Shown: positions 44,454-53,838 of the stretch, piece after piece
How the letters are laid out: every line of letters starts with the position of its first letter
Numbering within the stretch: the stretch's first letter is position 1
NCBI GenBank assembly: GCA_023212695.1
Contig: JALCCG010000125.1
Coordinates: forward strand, 1-59,657
DNA: 59,657 bases
Source: Sporisorium sorghi
Taxonomy: Eukaryota; Basidiomycota; Ustilaginomycetes; Ustilaginales; Ustilaginaceae
Direction: 5' to 3'
Position numbers and translations under genes: made by a program
Notes under the pieces: model-generated
What the model was told of the DNA's origin: nothing
What the model saw: only the letters and a program-made list of their open reading frames with translations
Database searches by the model: none

Positions 44454-44804
44454 ATGCAGTTTCTGTGGGCTTTTATTATAGGCGGTCTGATTTGCGTTAT
44501 TGGGCAAATTATGATGGATGTTATCAAGCTGACACCCGCACATACGATGAGTACTTTAGTGGTGGCCGGAGCCGTTGCTGACGGTTTCGGGTTATATGAA
44601 CCGCTTGTCAAATTTGCCGGAGCCGGAGCCTCGGTGCCTATCACCAGCTTTGGCAATTCCCTTGTTCACGGCGCCTTAACGGAGCTGGGGAGGGACGGCT
44701 GGATCGGGGTCGTGACGGGGATATTCGAGGTAACGAGTGCAGGGATATCCTCAGCGATCATTTTCTCTTTTCTTGCAGCTTTGTTCGTCCGTCCGAAGGG
44801 ATAA
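44454..44804 (+). CDS. Stage V sporulation protein AE
   Basis: A 116-residue membrane protein with about three or four spans, matching the short SpoVAE/SpoVAEb form. The start FLWAFIIGGLICVIGQIMMD and the later GAGASVPITSFGNSLVHGAL echo SpoVAC, showing their common ancestry. GGGAGGA precedes ATG 44454. It ends the three-gene operon before a strong terminator; spoVAA, AB and AF genes are not present here. Confidence 0.95.
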   Translation: MQFLWAFIIGGLICVIGQIMMDVIKLTPAHTMSTLVVAGAVADGFGLYEPLVKFAGAGASVPITSFGNSLVHGALTELGRDGWIGVVTGIFEVTSAGISSAIIFSFLAALFVRPKG

Positions 44805-44823
44805 GCCATATGATGCGGTTTGC

Positions 44824-44852
44824 AAGACCCTGGTACTGTACCAGGGTCTTTT
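44824..44852 (+). terminator. Intrinsic terminator of spoVA operon
   Basis: Perfect 12-bp stem (44824-44835 with 44839-44850), loop CTG, followed by TT. Confidence 0.88.
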
Positions 44853-44978
44853 GCCTGTTTATGCGGACCTGTAAACAGGTTAATAACCAAAATATCTCTT
44901 CGAATGTACTCCGGGACTTCGATCATGTACAATAGTACTAAATTAAGTATTTATTCCCTTACAGGAGGTTAGTCATAC

Positions 44979-45935
44979 ATGCCCGTAAGCCAAGAATCCA
45001 TGAAAATCATTACCTCGGTACGAACCAATCTGGAGTCGTGCCTGCTAGGCAAAGAATTTGAGATCCAATTGCTCCTTACGGCGCTGCTCGCCGGCGGACA
45101 TGTTCTGATCGAAGATGTGCCCGGCACAGGAAAGACCCAATTGATCAAAGCATTAGCTAAATCCATGCAGGGAGACTACCGCCGCATTCAGTGCAATCCG
45201 GACATTCTCCCGAGTGATATAACAGGGGTTTCGGTATTCCACCCTCGTGACGAAATGTTCTACTTCCGTCCAGGCCCGGTCATGACCAATATTCTGCTGG
45301 CGGATGAAATAAATCGAGCTACCACCAAGACGCAATCGGCTCTGCTTGAAGTGATGGAGGAGCGCAGTGTAACGGTGGACGGGGCGACCCACGAACTTCC
45401 CCATCCCTTCATGCTGTGCGCTACCCAGAACCCGATCGATTTTGAAGGTACGTACATGCTCCCGGAGGCCCAGCTGGACCGGTTTATGTTAAAGCTCAGC
45501 CTGGGTTACCCTGATGCCGCAACGGAGAAGCAGCTGATGTACCGTTCACGTGACGGACAGCTGGCGGACAAGCTGCAGCCGGTAACACATATGGATACAA
45601 TCTCCGCCATTCAGCGTGAAATTCGGGACGTCTTCATCGGCGAGCCTGTTGCCGACTACCTGCTGAATATCACCCGCTCGACGCGTGAACATCCTTCCGT
45701 TATGCTGGGCGCAAGCCCCCGGGCAACCCTGTCATTCATGAACGCGGTCAAAGCCTACGCCTTCTTGAACGAGCGGGATTATGTTTTGCCTGATGATGTG
45801 AAGACGCTTGCTCCGTACGTACTTTCGCACCGGATCATGCTGCGTCCGGAAGCCAGACTCGACAATGCGAGTCCGGAATCGGTGCTTGAGTTTATACTGC
45901 GTCAGGTCAAAGTGCCTGTACAAATGGGGAAATAG
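44979..45935 (+). CDS. MoxR-family AAA+ ATPase
   Basis: A 318-residue chaperone-like ATPase. Walker A VPGTGKTQ (about 47-54), Walker B ILLADEINRA, and the sensor region NPIDFEGTYMLPEAQLDRF are the MoxR hallmarks. CAGGAGG precedes ATG 44979. MoxR proteins commonly act with a DUF58 protein and a transglutaminase-like membrane protein, exactly the two genes that follow. Their client in Paenibacillus is not known. Confidence 0.95.
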   Translation: MPVSQESMKIITSVRTNLESCLLGKEFEIQLLLTALLAGGHVLIEDVPGTGKTQLIKALAKSMQGDYRRIQCNPDILPSDITGVSVFHPRDEMFYFRPGPVMTNILLADEINRATTKTQSALLEVMEERSVTVDGATHELPHPFMLCATQNPIDFEGTYMLPEAQLDRFMLKLSLGYPDAATEKQLMYRSRDGQLADKLQPVTHMDTISAIQREIRDVFIGEPVADYLLNITRSTREHPSVMLGASPRATLSFMNAVKAYAFLNERDYVLPDDVKTLAPYVLSHRIMLRPEARLDNASPESVLEFILRQVKVPVQMGK

Positions 45936-45937
45936 GC

Positions 45938-47185
45938 ATGCGCCGTGCGGTTTCGTTATTTTTGAATGGCATGCAGCCGTCCAGACTGGCAGCGGTGTTG
46001 GCGGTATGGTGCCTGTGTCTTTTGTACGTTTTGTTTCAAGGAGGCAAAACCTCGCTCATGCTGTTCTCGATGGTGAGCCTCCTGACGATATATTTGATCG
46101 GTGCTGGCTTTGGCGGTGTCAATCGAGTCAAAGCGCAGCGCAGCGTACTGGGCGGGTCGGAGCGTGCTGGAGAGCAGCTTCATGCCGGTGAACAGGTTCG
46201 CGTGAAGCTGGAGGTTCATGTTCCAGGCTTGCTGCCTATGCCATACATGATTGTACGTGAAGTGCTGCAGAGGCATAACGGCGACTCCTGGTCTTTCGAG
46301 GACAGCATCATTCCGAACCTTCGCGGTACAGGCAAGCTTGTATTCCAGACGCCGCCGCTTGAGCGGGGGCGGTATGCTTTTTCCAAGACGGAATGCATAA
46401 GCGAAGATATTTTCGGCTTAATGGAGCACAAGGGACGGATTGAAGTTCAGACGGATTTTCGCGTATTGCCGAGAACCATCTATATCCCCAAGTGGCATCG
46501 AAACATTCGGAATTCCAGATTAGGCGGCACGCATACAACGATATCGGCTTCAAGACGGGAAACAACGCAGATCAATGGAGTCCGCGATTATGTATATGGT
46601 GACCGGATCTCCCGGATTCACTGGAACGCTACGGCAAAGACCGGCTCCTGGAAGTCGAAGGAATTCGAGCATGAATCCTTTCCGAAGACGATGATCGTTC
46701 TGGATTGCACCGCAGAAGGGTTTGATAACGCCCAGCAGTTTGAGCTCGCTGTATCGGCAGCGGCGTCGTTGATTGAATATGGTGCCAAGGAGCATGCGGG
46801 TACAGGTCTGTTCACAACCACGCAGGAAGCCAAAATGTTCGCTCCCGCCGACCATGCGGGCGAACGGATGCGGATGATTCAGCATTTGGTTGATGTGGAT
46901 TATAACCGAAAGGGCAAATTGATCGCTTCCCTGGAGAAGTCCTATCGTCATTTTCCCAAAGGCGCCTTGTTCCTGTTGATCAGTCCGATGAGTGGCAAGG
47001 AAGCATCCGAGATTATGCGCTGGGTTGAAACCAGAGGGATGAACCCTTGTTTTCTGCAAATTCATAACCCGAACGAAAAGAAGCGGCAGGATGAATCCAT
47101 ATCGCTCCTTCAATCCCGGGGCATATCGAGTTATTCGGTTTCCTCGCTGGATGAGCTTCCGGCTGCGCTTGGAGGTGGTGTTTGA
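45938..47185 (+). CDS. DUF58 domain protein
   Basis: A 415-residue protein with two N-terminal membrane spans (about residues 17-57), then a von Willebrand-like soluble part. The DUF58 motif is DRISRIHWNATAKTGSWKSKEFE around residues 226-248. It starts 2 bases after the MoxR stop and overlaps the next gene by one base, so the three are translationally linked. DUF58 proteins are thought to be MoxR partners; the biochemical role is open. Confidence 0.93.
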   Translation: MRRAVSLFLNGMQPSRLAAVLAVWCLCLLYVLFQGGKTSLMLFSMVSLLTIYLIGAGFGGVNRVKAQRSVLGGSERAGEQLHAGEQVRVKLEVHVPGLLPMPYMIVREVLQRHNGDSWSFEDSIIPNLRGTGKLVFQTPPLERGRYAFSKTECISEDIFGLMEHKGRIEVQTDFRVLPRTIYIPKWHRNIRNSRLGGTHTTISASRRETTQINGVRDYVYGDRISRIHWNATAKTGSWKSKEFEHESFPKTMIVLDCTAEGFDNAQQFELAVSAAASLIEYGAKEHAGTGLFTTTQEAKMFAPADHAGERMRMIQHLVDVDYNRKGKLIASLEKSYRHFPKGALFLLISPMSGKEASEIMRWVETRGMNPCFLQIHNPNEKKRQDESISLLQSRGISSYSVSSLDELPAALGGGV

Positions 47186-49422
47186 TGAGACTATGGCTGG
47201 ATAAACTGTCCACGACCTTCTTCAGTACATTGGCGATGCTCTGGCTCTGGATCATGGGCATGCAGTGGGTATCCTTCACCGAAACGATCTGGCTCTCGGA
47301 AACGACGGCCATTGTCATAGCGGCGTTAACCATCACGGCTGTCATTGAAGCCCTGCTTCCCATTAAACAGGGCTACAGGCTGCTGATACAGTTTGTTTTG
47401 ATTCTCTATTGCGTGTACAGTTTGCTGAAGTCTTACGGCAATCCGGTTCCTGTCATGACAAGTGAAAGTGTTTTGGCTGAAGAAATCATGTATCTCTTTC
47501 CCTATTTATGGTTCGCTGTCGCTGCCTGGGCGATTTTCCTGTTCATTGCACACTGGGCCAAAACCAAAGGACGCGTCCTTTTTATTGTCGGGCTGAATGT
47601 CATCAGCTTTGCCGTGCTGGATTCCTTTACAAAAATTGTGCTGTGGGATGAGATCGCTTGGGTGGTCGGAGCCGGAATGGGCTGGCTTGTTTCCAGCCAT
47701 TTCAACCGGTTCCGCAGACGGTTTCCTCAGGGCTGGATCAACTTATCAAAATACCCGTTTAAGATTATTGCTAACATTTTGGTTATATTCTCTTTGATTA
47801 TTGTAGCTGGCGTGAATATGCCTCATGTGCAGCCGACATTAACAGATCCTTATACGGCATGGAGGGAATGGAGCGGGGTGCCGCTGTCCACGGGCAGTAC
47901 AACCGGAACCGGAACTCTCATCGAGTCTTCATCAGAGAGCATGTCCGGTTACGGAAGAGAGGACAATGATCTTGGCGGCGGCTTTAACTTCGACTACTCA
48001 CCGGTGATGTCAATCACCTCGGATGAACGCAGCTACTGGCGCGGCGAGACCAGAGCGGTGTATTCCGGCACAGGCTGGGCAGACGGAGCCAGCAGCCGGC
48101 GTTCCGGTACAGGCGTAGAGATCGGCGAGGAGCTGCCGGGTGAATCGAACGGATCACTATCCACCAAGAAACTGGAGCAATCAGTGACGATGCTGAGTGA
48201 TACGGTGTACCCCGTATTGTTCGGTGCATACTCTGTTAAGCAGCTGGAGGGCCTGGATGAAGATATTGATCCGGGGCGGCTCCGCTGGCAGATGGAAGGC
48301 GCGGAAATGCATCTGGATGATGTCCGGGATGCAGATTATCCGAAGAGTTATACCTTAACCTCGGAAGTGCCGGTTATTCCAATTGATGAGCTGAGCACAA
48401 GAACATACGATCAGTTGTATTCCGGCTCTATGGACGATGCCTATATCCAGAAGCCGAGAAATTTCCCGGAACGCGTCACAACGCTGGCTGAGGAAATTAC
48501 GGCTGAAGGAGATACTCCGTATGAGAAGGTTATGCTTTTGCAACAATATCTAACAAGCAACTATACCTATACGAACACCCCTGACCTTACCCGCAAGAAG
48601 AGCGATGATTTCGTGGATGGTTTTCTGTTTGAGGTCAAGGAAGGATATTGTGATTACTTTTCTACCTCGCTTGTCATGATGACAAGGTCCCTTGATATCC
48701 CAGCACGCTGGGTAAAGGGTTATGCTCCCGGCAGCCTGACGGCTTCGGAATACATGCCGATGGATGGTCAAACCCCGATTGAGCCAGGAAACTATACCGT
48801 AACGAATGCAGATGCCCATTCTTGGGTGGAGGTATATTTCGGTGAGTACGGATGGGTTCCGATTGAAGCAACGCCGGGATTTAGCATGCCCATCCTGACA
48901 GCCGACACAGATGCCGAGCCGGTCATTGAGGAAGACGTTGAAGAAGAAGAGAGTGCAGAGGATGATACCACTCCTGCTTCCGCCTCTAATGATCAACAAT
49001 CCGGGTGGGTCAAAATGATTGTAACGGCTGCCGCGGTTGTAATCGTATTGTGGATTCTGTATATTTTGTGGAGAATGCGTATCAGCCTGCGATTTGCAGG
49101 AGCGCGCATTCGTGCAGGCAAGCCGCTGACGGCAGCGGATAAAGTCATTGCCGAAACCGAACGCTGGATTCGTTCCGTGCACCGCAAGGGATTGGTACGC
49201 CAGGAACATGAAACGCTTCGTGAGTCGGTGAAGCGCTGGTTGCAAGCACATCCTGCGCTGGAATCCGAAATGAGACCGCTGCTGCAGCAGTTCGAGGCTG
49301 CACGTTACAGTCCTGCTGAAGTGCAGGAGGAGCAGTGGCGTTCCGTTCAAAATGATGCCGAGAAACTGAAGAAGTCTATAAAAAAGATTCGAATTGTGCA
49401 TGAAAAACGGCTGTCGCCGTAA
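47185..49422 (+). CDS. TgpA-like transmembrane transglutaminase protein
   Basis: A 745-residue membrane protein. It has about six N-terminal spans (to about residue 220), an outer domain with a transglutaminase core (Cys in EGYCDYFST, His in ADAHSWVEVYF, and the acid in IEATPGF), an acidic linker, one more span (about 614-632), and a cytoplasmic DUF4129-like tail. The usual third residue Asp is Glu here. ATG 47185 has GGAGG 9 bases upstream and overlaps the DUF58 stop as TGATG. It may crosslink or cut wall proteins, but no substrate is known. Confidence 0.92.
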   Translation: MRLWLDKLSTTFFSTLAMLWLWIMGMQWVSFTETIWLSETTAIVIAALTITAVIEALLPIKQGYRLLIQFVLILYCVYSLLKSYGNPVPVMTSESVLAEEIMYLFPYLWFAVAAWAIFLFIAHWAKTKGRVLFIVGLNVISFAVLDSFTKIVLWDEIAWVVGAGMGWLVSSHFNRFRRRFPQGWINLSKYPFKIIANILVIFSLIIVAGVNMPHVQPTLTDPYTAWREWSGVPLSTGSTTGTGTLIESSSESMSGYGREDNDLGGGFNFDYSPVMSITSDERSYWRGETRAVYSGTGWADGASSRRSGTGVEIGEELPGESNGSLSTKKLEQSVTMLSDTVYPVLFGAYSVKQLEGLDEDIDPGRLRWQMEGAEMHLDDVRDADYPKSYTLTSEVPVIPIDELSTRTYDQLYSGSMDDAYIQKPRNFPERVTTLAEEITAEGDTPYEKVMLLQQYLTSNYTYTNTPDLTRKKSDDFVDGFLFEVKEGYCDYFSTSLVMMTRSLDIPARWVKGYAPGSLTASEYMPMDGQTPIEPGNYTVTNADAHSWVEVYFGEYGWVPIEATPGFSMPILTADTDAEPVIEEDVEEEESAEDDTTPASASNDQQSGWVKMIVTAAAVVIVLWILYILWRMRISLRFAGARIRAGKPLTAADKVIAETERWIRSVHRKGLVRQEHETLRESVKRWLQAHPALESEMRPLLQQFEAARYSPAEVQEEQWRSVQNDAEKLKKSIKKIRIVHEKRLSP

Positions 49423-49511
49423 TTCCAGGAAGACAGACCGCATAGTGGTGGTTGTTCTTGCGATATCAGGATACCTCGATATGGATACGTGCTCTGATAT
49501 CCAGTAATTTC

Positions 49512-49556
49512 AAGACCGCCCGGCTCTCTTCCTGAGCTGCCGGGTGGTCTTTTGCT
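49512..49556 (+). terminator. Intrinsic terminator of MoxR operon
   Basis: AAGACCGCCCGGC pairs with GCCGGGTGGTCTT (one G-T pair), with an inner CTC/GAG extension, followed by TTTG. A further 8-bp hairpin (GATATCAG/CTGATATC) precedes it at 49462-49501. Confidence 0.85.
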
Positions 49557-49605
49557 GGTCATGATGATTACGCGGTACGAAGGATGAAAAAGGCTCGTGA
49601 TTATT

Positions 49606-49634
49606 TTTACTAAGGAACCGGAATATGGTATAGT
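49606..49634 (+). promoter_or_regulatory. Sigma-A promoter of the yqe cluster
   Basis: TTTACT (49606-49611), a 17-base spacer, then TATAGT (49629-49634) preceded by TG for an extended -10. It lies about 27 bases before the yqeG start. Confidence 0.7.
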
Positions 49635-49661
49635 TTTTCGTATGAAATTGAGGTGACGAAC

Positions 49662-50192
49662 TTGTTTGAAATGTTAATCCCAAAGCTCCGTGTCAATACG
49701 GTTTTTGATATTAACCTAGAAGAATTATATGAGCAGGGGTATCGTGGAATCATTACGGATCTGGATAACACCCTCGTTGGTGCAAAGGCTCCGCTGGCGA
49801 CACCGGAACTGGTCGTTTGGTTCAAAAGAGTGAAGGAGCTTGGCTTTCAGCTCATCATTGTTTCGAACAACCAGCTCGAACGCGTGTCCAAATTTGCGAC
49901 ACCGCTGGATATCCAATATGTGCACGAAGCCCGTAAGCCCAGCAATACTCCGTTTCGCAAAGCCATGAAAATGATGGAGCTCACTCCGGATAAAACGGTG
50001 GTTGTCGGTGACCAGATGCTGACTGATGTATATGGCGGGAATCGCCTCGGTTTGTATACGGTTCTGGTTATGCCTATCGCAATCAGCGATGAGGGATGGT
50101 TTACCCGTCTGGTTAATCGCCGGGTGGAACGCATCGCATTGACCCGTTTACGCAAAAAAGGATTATGGATGGAGGAGGAACCGAAATCATGA
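49662..50192 (+). CDS. YqeG family HAD IIIA phosphatase
   Basis: A 176-residue HAD-type phosphatase. Catalytic Asp33 and Asp35 lie in ITDLDNTLVG, the Ser/Thr motif is IIVSNN, and the late acidic motif is VVGDQMLTDVYGGN. The start is TTG 49662, because GAGGTG lies 7 bases upstream; GTG 49653 would overlap that site. It opens the conserved Firmicute yqe cluster and overlaps yqeH by 4 bases (ATGA). The substrate is unknown in any species I can name. Confidence 0.93.
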   Translation: MFEMLIPKLRVNTVFDINLEELYEQGYRGIITDLDNTLVGAKAPLATPELVVWFKRVKELGFQLIIVSNNQLERVSKFATPLDIQYVHEARKPSNTPFRKAMKMMELTPDKTVVVGDQMLTDVYGGNRLGLYTVLVMPIAISDEGWFTRLVNRRVERIALTRLRKKGLWMEEEPKS

Positions 50193-51313
50193 CGTTGCCT
50201 ACAGGCGGAGACATCAAGAAGTGCAGCGGCTGCGGCATACCGCTTCAGAGTGCAGCACAGGACAAGCCCGGCTATTTGCCGGAGAAGGCCTGGGACCGTG
50301 ACCCGGTCATTTGCCAGCGCTGTTTCCGGATCAAGAATTATAATGAAGCATCCTCGGTAACCGTAGATCAGGACGAATTTTTACGGCTGCTCGGACAAAT
50401 TGGCGGCAAGAATGCGCTTGTTATTCATATTGTGGACCTCTTTGACTTTGAAGGAAGTCTCATTTCAGGACTGCAGCGTTTTGTCGGCAATAACCCTGTC
50501 GTTTTGGCTGTTAATAAAACAGACCTTCTGCCGAAAGTTACCAATTGGAACAAGGTTCTGAATTGGGTGCAGAAGCAGTGCAAGGAGCATGGCCTGAGAA
50601 CGGAAGATATTGTGCTCTGCAGCGCGAAGAAGAATCAAGGCTTCGAGCGGCTGCTGGAGATGGTCGGGCAGCACAGAGGCGACCGTGACGTATATGTAGT
50701 TGGAGCCACGAACGTAGGCAAATCCAGCTTGATCAACCGTTTGATCCGCGACTACAGTGATCTGGATCAGGAGTTGACCGTTTCCCGTTATCCGGGAACG
50801 ACATTGGATATGGTCAATATCCCGCTGGATGATGGCCGGTATATTATTGATACGCCGGGCATCGTATACCCTTGGCGCTATAGCGAGTTAGTCAGCCGTG
50901 AGGATTTGGGGACAGTGATGCCGGAGAATCCGTTGAAACCGATGGTATACCAGCTGAACGAGGGTCAGACCCTGTTCTTCGGAGGTTTTGGCCGCTTTGA
51001 CTTTTTGCAAGGGGAGCATCAATCCTTCACTTGCTTCATCAGCGGCCGATTAGGCATTCATCGGACCAAGCTGGAACGGGCGGATTCGTTGTTTGCGGAG
51101 CATGCCGGAGATCTCCTCTCGCCCCCGACTAAGGAACGGCTTGAGGAATTACCGGAATGGACAAGACATGAAATCCGTATACCGAAGGGAACGCGCCAAG
51201 ACGTGTTTATATCCGGCCTCGGCTGGATCAAGATCAACGGTGAGCAGGGTGCGCTTGTAGCGGTTCATGCACCGAAAGGAATCAAAGTTCTGTCGCGTCC
51301 ATCCTTGATATAA
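50189..51313 (+). CDS. Ribosome biogenesis GTPase YqeH
   Basis: A 374-residue circularly permuted GTPase needed for 30S subunit assembly in Bacillus. A four-Cys zinc finger is at Cys12, Cys15, Cys42 and Cys45. Then G4 NKTDL comes before G1 GATNVGKSSLI and G3 DTPG, which proves the permutation. ATG 50189 has GGAGGAGG 10 bases upstream; the longer frame from 50165 would hide that site. It overlaps yqeG by 4 bases. Confidence 0.96.
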   Translation: MTLPTGGDIKKCSGCGIPLQSAAQDKPGYLPEKAWDRDPVICQRCFRIKNYNEASSVTVDQDEFLRLLGQIGGKNALVIHIVDLFDFEGSLISGLQRFVGNNPVVLAVNKTDLLPKVTNWNKVLNWVQKQCKEHGLRTEDIVLCSAKKNQGFERLLEMVGQHRGDRDVYVVGATNVGKSSLINRLIRDYSDLDQELTVSRYPGTTLDMVNIPLDDGRYIIDTPGIVYPWRYSELVSREDLGTVMPENPLKPMVYQLNEGQTLFFGGFGRFDFLQGEHQSFTCFISGRLGIHRTKLERADSLFAEHAGDLLSPPTKERLEELPEWTRHEIRIPKGTRQDVFISGLGWIKINGEQGALVAVHAPKGIKVLSRPSLI

Positions 51314-51366
51314 GTGACTCATCCATAGGTGCACCATTGGCTTATGGCGGGAGAGGCGGAGGAGAA

Positions 51367-52227
51367 ATGAAAGAGAATTCATGGATCGAGCGTGATTACC
51401 TGCTTCTTGGCGTTATGGGGGATCCCATCGGCCACTCGAAATCACCGACCATGCATAATGCGGCCATAACCGCACTGGGGTTATCGGGCGCCTATGTGCC
51501 GCTTCATGTACGTCCGGAAGGATTAGGGGAAGCGATCCAGGCTGTGAAAGCGTTGGGATTTCGGGGCGTAAACGTTACGATCCCCCACAAGGTGGAGGTT
51601 ATGAAGTATCTGGATGTCGTTGATGAAGGGGCGCGGCAGATCGGCGCCGTCAATACCATCGTCAATGACAACGGCACCCTAAAGGGTTACAATACGGATG
51701 GCATCGGATATGTTCGTTCATTGAAGGATGAAGCGTGTCCCGACCTCAAAGGGAAGCGCATTGTTGTCCTTGGAGCCGGAGGCGCTGCCCGGGGTATCAT
51801 TTATGCGCTTATCGGCGAAAAGCCCGAGACGATATCGATCGTGAACCGGACAGCGGCCAAAGCGCTGGCGCTGGCTGAGGAATGGAGCTCGCTTGCCGAC
51901 TTGAGGGGATACAGTGAAGATTATGCCGAAGAGGCATTGCTTACAGCGGATGTCATTATCAACACAACCTCTGTAGGCATGTTTCCCCGGATTTCGGAGA
52001 TTCCCATCCCTCAAGGGCACATCCCAGAAGGGATCGTGGTCAGCGATCTGATCTATAACCCGCTGAAGACGGAGCTTCTCCGGCAAGGTGAGTTGCGGCA
52101 ATGCACCGTGCATGGCGGACTTGGGATGTTTATCAACCAGGGCGCGTATGCACTGGAGTATTGGACGGGATTGACGGCACCTGTGCAGGCCATGAAGGAA
52201 GCGGTTCTGAGCAGCTTTCAAGCCTGA
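51367..52227 (+). CDS. Shikimate dehydrogenase
   Basis: A 286-residue enzyme that reduces 3-dehydroshikimate with NADPH in aromatic amino-acid synthesis. The shikimate site GDPIGHSKSPTMHNA, the catalytic Lys in NVTIPHKVEV, AVNTIVN, the Rossmann GAGGAARG, and NTTSVGM are all present. ATG 51367 follows GGCGGAGGAG closely. Its presence between yqeH and yqeI is the usual Firmicute order. Confidence 0.97.
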   Translation: MKENSWIERDYLLLGVMGDPIGHSKSPTMHNAAITALGLSGAYVPLHVRPEGLGEAIQAVKALGFRGVNVTIPHKVEVMKYLDVVDEGARQIGAVNTIVNDNGTLKGYNTDGIGYVRSLKDEACPDLKGKRIVVLGAGGAARGIIYALIGEKPETISIVNRTAAKALALAEEWSSLADLRGYSEDYAEEALLTADVIINTTSVGMFPRISEIPIPQGHIPEGIVVSDLIYNPLKTELLRQGELRQCTVHGGLGMFINQGAYALEYWTGLTAPVQAMKEAVLSSFQA

Positions 52228-52334
52228 ACCGGTGCATCTTGTTTATTGATTAATGGTGAAGCAAAAGCTACAATATAGCTTTCGACCAATCCGTAGGATT
52301 TAATAATTGAATATTTAAGGAGTAATGACCAAGC

Positions 52335-52625
52335 ATGTTAACAGGAAAGCAAAAACGACATTTACGTTCCCTTGCGCACCATCTGGATCCGCTGTTCCAG
52401 GTAGGCAAGGGAGGAAGCAACGAGCATCTGATCCGCCATATTTCCGAGGCGATTGAGAAGCGTGAGCTGCTGAAAGTATCCGTATTGAACAACTGCCTTG
52501 AAGATCCTCGGGAAATCGCGCAGGAACTTGCCGAGGGAGCCAAAGCGGAATTGGTGCAGGTCATCGGCAAAACGATCGTGCTCTACAAAGAATCCAAAGA
52601 TTACAAGACCATCGAACTGCCATAA
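52335..52625 (+). CDS. YhbY-family RNA-binding protein (YqeI)
   Basis: A 96-residue single CRS1/YhbY domain that binds ribosomal precursors. The GKGG-type loop appears as QVGKGGSNEHL, and RELLKVSVLNN is the usual second strand. It lies 107 bases after aroE and 60 bases before nadD, in the conserved ribosome-assembly neighbourhood. AAGGAG lies about 12 bases ahead of ATG 52335, a long spacing. Confidence 0.95.
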   Translation: MLTGKQKRHLRSLAHHLDPLFQVGKGGSNEHLIRHISEAIEKRELLKVSVLNNCLEDPREIAQELAEGAKAELVQVIGKTIVLYKESKDYKTIELP

Positions 52626-52685
52626 GGGAGCACGTTGCTCCTTGTAAGGCAGTAGAATAACTCTCTATAAGGGGAGGCGATCCGG

Positions 52686-53276
52686 ATGAAGGTAGGGATA
52701 ATGGGTGGAACCTTTGATCCCATTCATATCGGGCATATGCTGGCAGCTGAAGCTGCACGGGATACTTATGACCTGGATGAGGTATGGTTCATGCCGAGTC
52801 ATATCCCCCCGCACAAGGAAGATGCTGGCGTAACCGGACTCATGCGGCTGGAAATGACGGCCGAGGCTGTAGCCGACCATCCGTCATTTCGTACATTGGA
52901 CTGGGAAGTGCAACGCGGCGGAGTTTCCTACACCGTCGACACCGTCAGAGAGCTGCGGGATACGTATCCCGAGCATGAATTTTCGTTCATTATCGGAGCG
53001 GATATGGTGGCATACCTTCCCAAGTGGAACCGCATTGAGGAACTGGCGGAAATGCTCACCTTTATCGGGCTCAACCGTCCCGGGACCAAGCTGTCCGTGG
53101 ATGAGCTGCCGGAATTTCTGCGTCAGGTGGTGGTCACGGCGGAGATGCCGCTAATCGAAATATCCTCCACCCTGATTCGGGATAGAGCGGCATCGGGCTT
53201 GTCCATCCGTTATATGGTACCGGACCGTGTTTATGATTATATTGTTAGGAGCGGTATATATGCTGTACAGCCGTGA
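52686..53276 (+). CDS. Nicotinate-nucleotide adenylyltransferase
   Basis: A 196-residue NAD-synthesis enzyme joining ATP and nicotinate mononucleotide. The nucleotidyltransferase motif HIGH is at His14-Gly-His17 in GGTFDPIHIGH, and ISSTLIRDR carries the C-terminal ISSTxxR motif. It overlaps yqeK by 17 bases. GGGGAGGCG stands ahead of ATG 52686. Confidence 0.97.
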   Translation: MKVGIMGGTFDPIHIGHMLAAEAARDTYDLDEVWFMPSHIPPHKEDAGVTGLMRLEMTAEAVADHPSFRTLDWEVQRGGVSYTVDTVRELRDTYPEHEFSFIIGADMVAYLPKWNRIEELAEMLTFIGLNRPGTKLSVDELPEFLRQVVVTAEMPLIEISSTLIRDRAASGLSIRYMVPDRVYDYIVRSGIYAVQP

Positions 53277-53838
53277 GAAACTGATTGACGCTGTATCCTC
53301 CCAGATGCCGGCCAAACGCTGGGAGCACACGCAGGGCGTAATGGAAACCGCCGTCATCCTGGCCGGCCGGTTTGGAGCCGACCCGGTTAAGGCGGAGCTG
53401 GCAGCCATCCTGCATGATGTTGCAAAATATTGGCCTGTGCAGAGGCTTCACCAGATGATGGTGGATCATAAACTCTCCGAAGAGCTGCTCCATTACGACA
53501 AGCAGCTCTGGCACGCTGAGGTCGGTGCTTTTGTAGCGCAGCAGGAGTATGGGGTGACGGATGCCCAGGTGCTTGACGCAATTCGTTACCATACGTCAGG
53601 ACGCATAGGAATGACGCTGCTGGACAAGGTGGTCTGCCTTGCGGATTACATGGAACCGGGACGGGATTTTCCCGGGGTGAATAATATTCGCGAACTGGCC
53701 AACCATAGCCTTGAAGAGGCGCTTGCCGCCGGTTTTGATTCCACGATCGGACACCTGCTATCACGCAGACAAATTATTTATCCGTTGACGGTATTAGCCC
53801 GCAACGATCTAATTAAGCAATTGGAGGCGAATTCATGA
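53260..53838 (+). CDS. HD-domain hydrolase YqeK
   Basis: A 192-residue HD phosphohydrolase; the Bacillus homologue splits diadenosine tetraphosphate. Metal residues include His23 (WEHTQGV) and His52-Asp53 (ILHDVAKYWP), with a later Asp in VCLADYMEP. ATG 53260 has AGGAG about 8 bases upstream and lies inside the end of nadD, so the two are translationally coupled. It overlaps rsfS by 4 bases. Confidence 0.96.
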   Translation: MLYSREKLIDAVSSQMPAKRWEHTQGVMETAVILAGRFGADPVKAELAAILHDVAKYWPVQRLHQMMVDHKLSEELLHYDKQLWHAEVGAFVAQQEYGVTDAQVLDAIRYHTSGRIGMTLLDKVVCLADYMEPGRDFPGVNNIRELANHSLEEALAAGFDSTIGHLLSRRQIIYPLTVLARNDLIKQLEANS

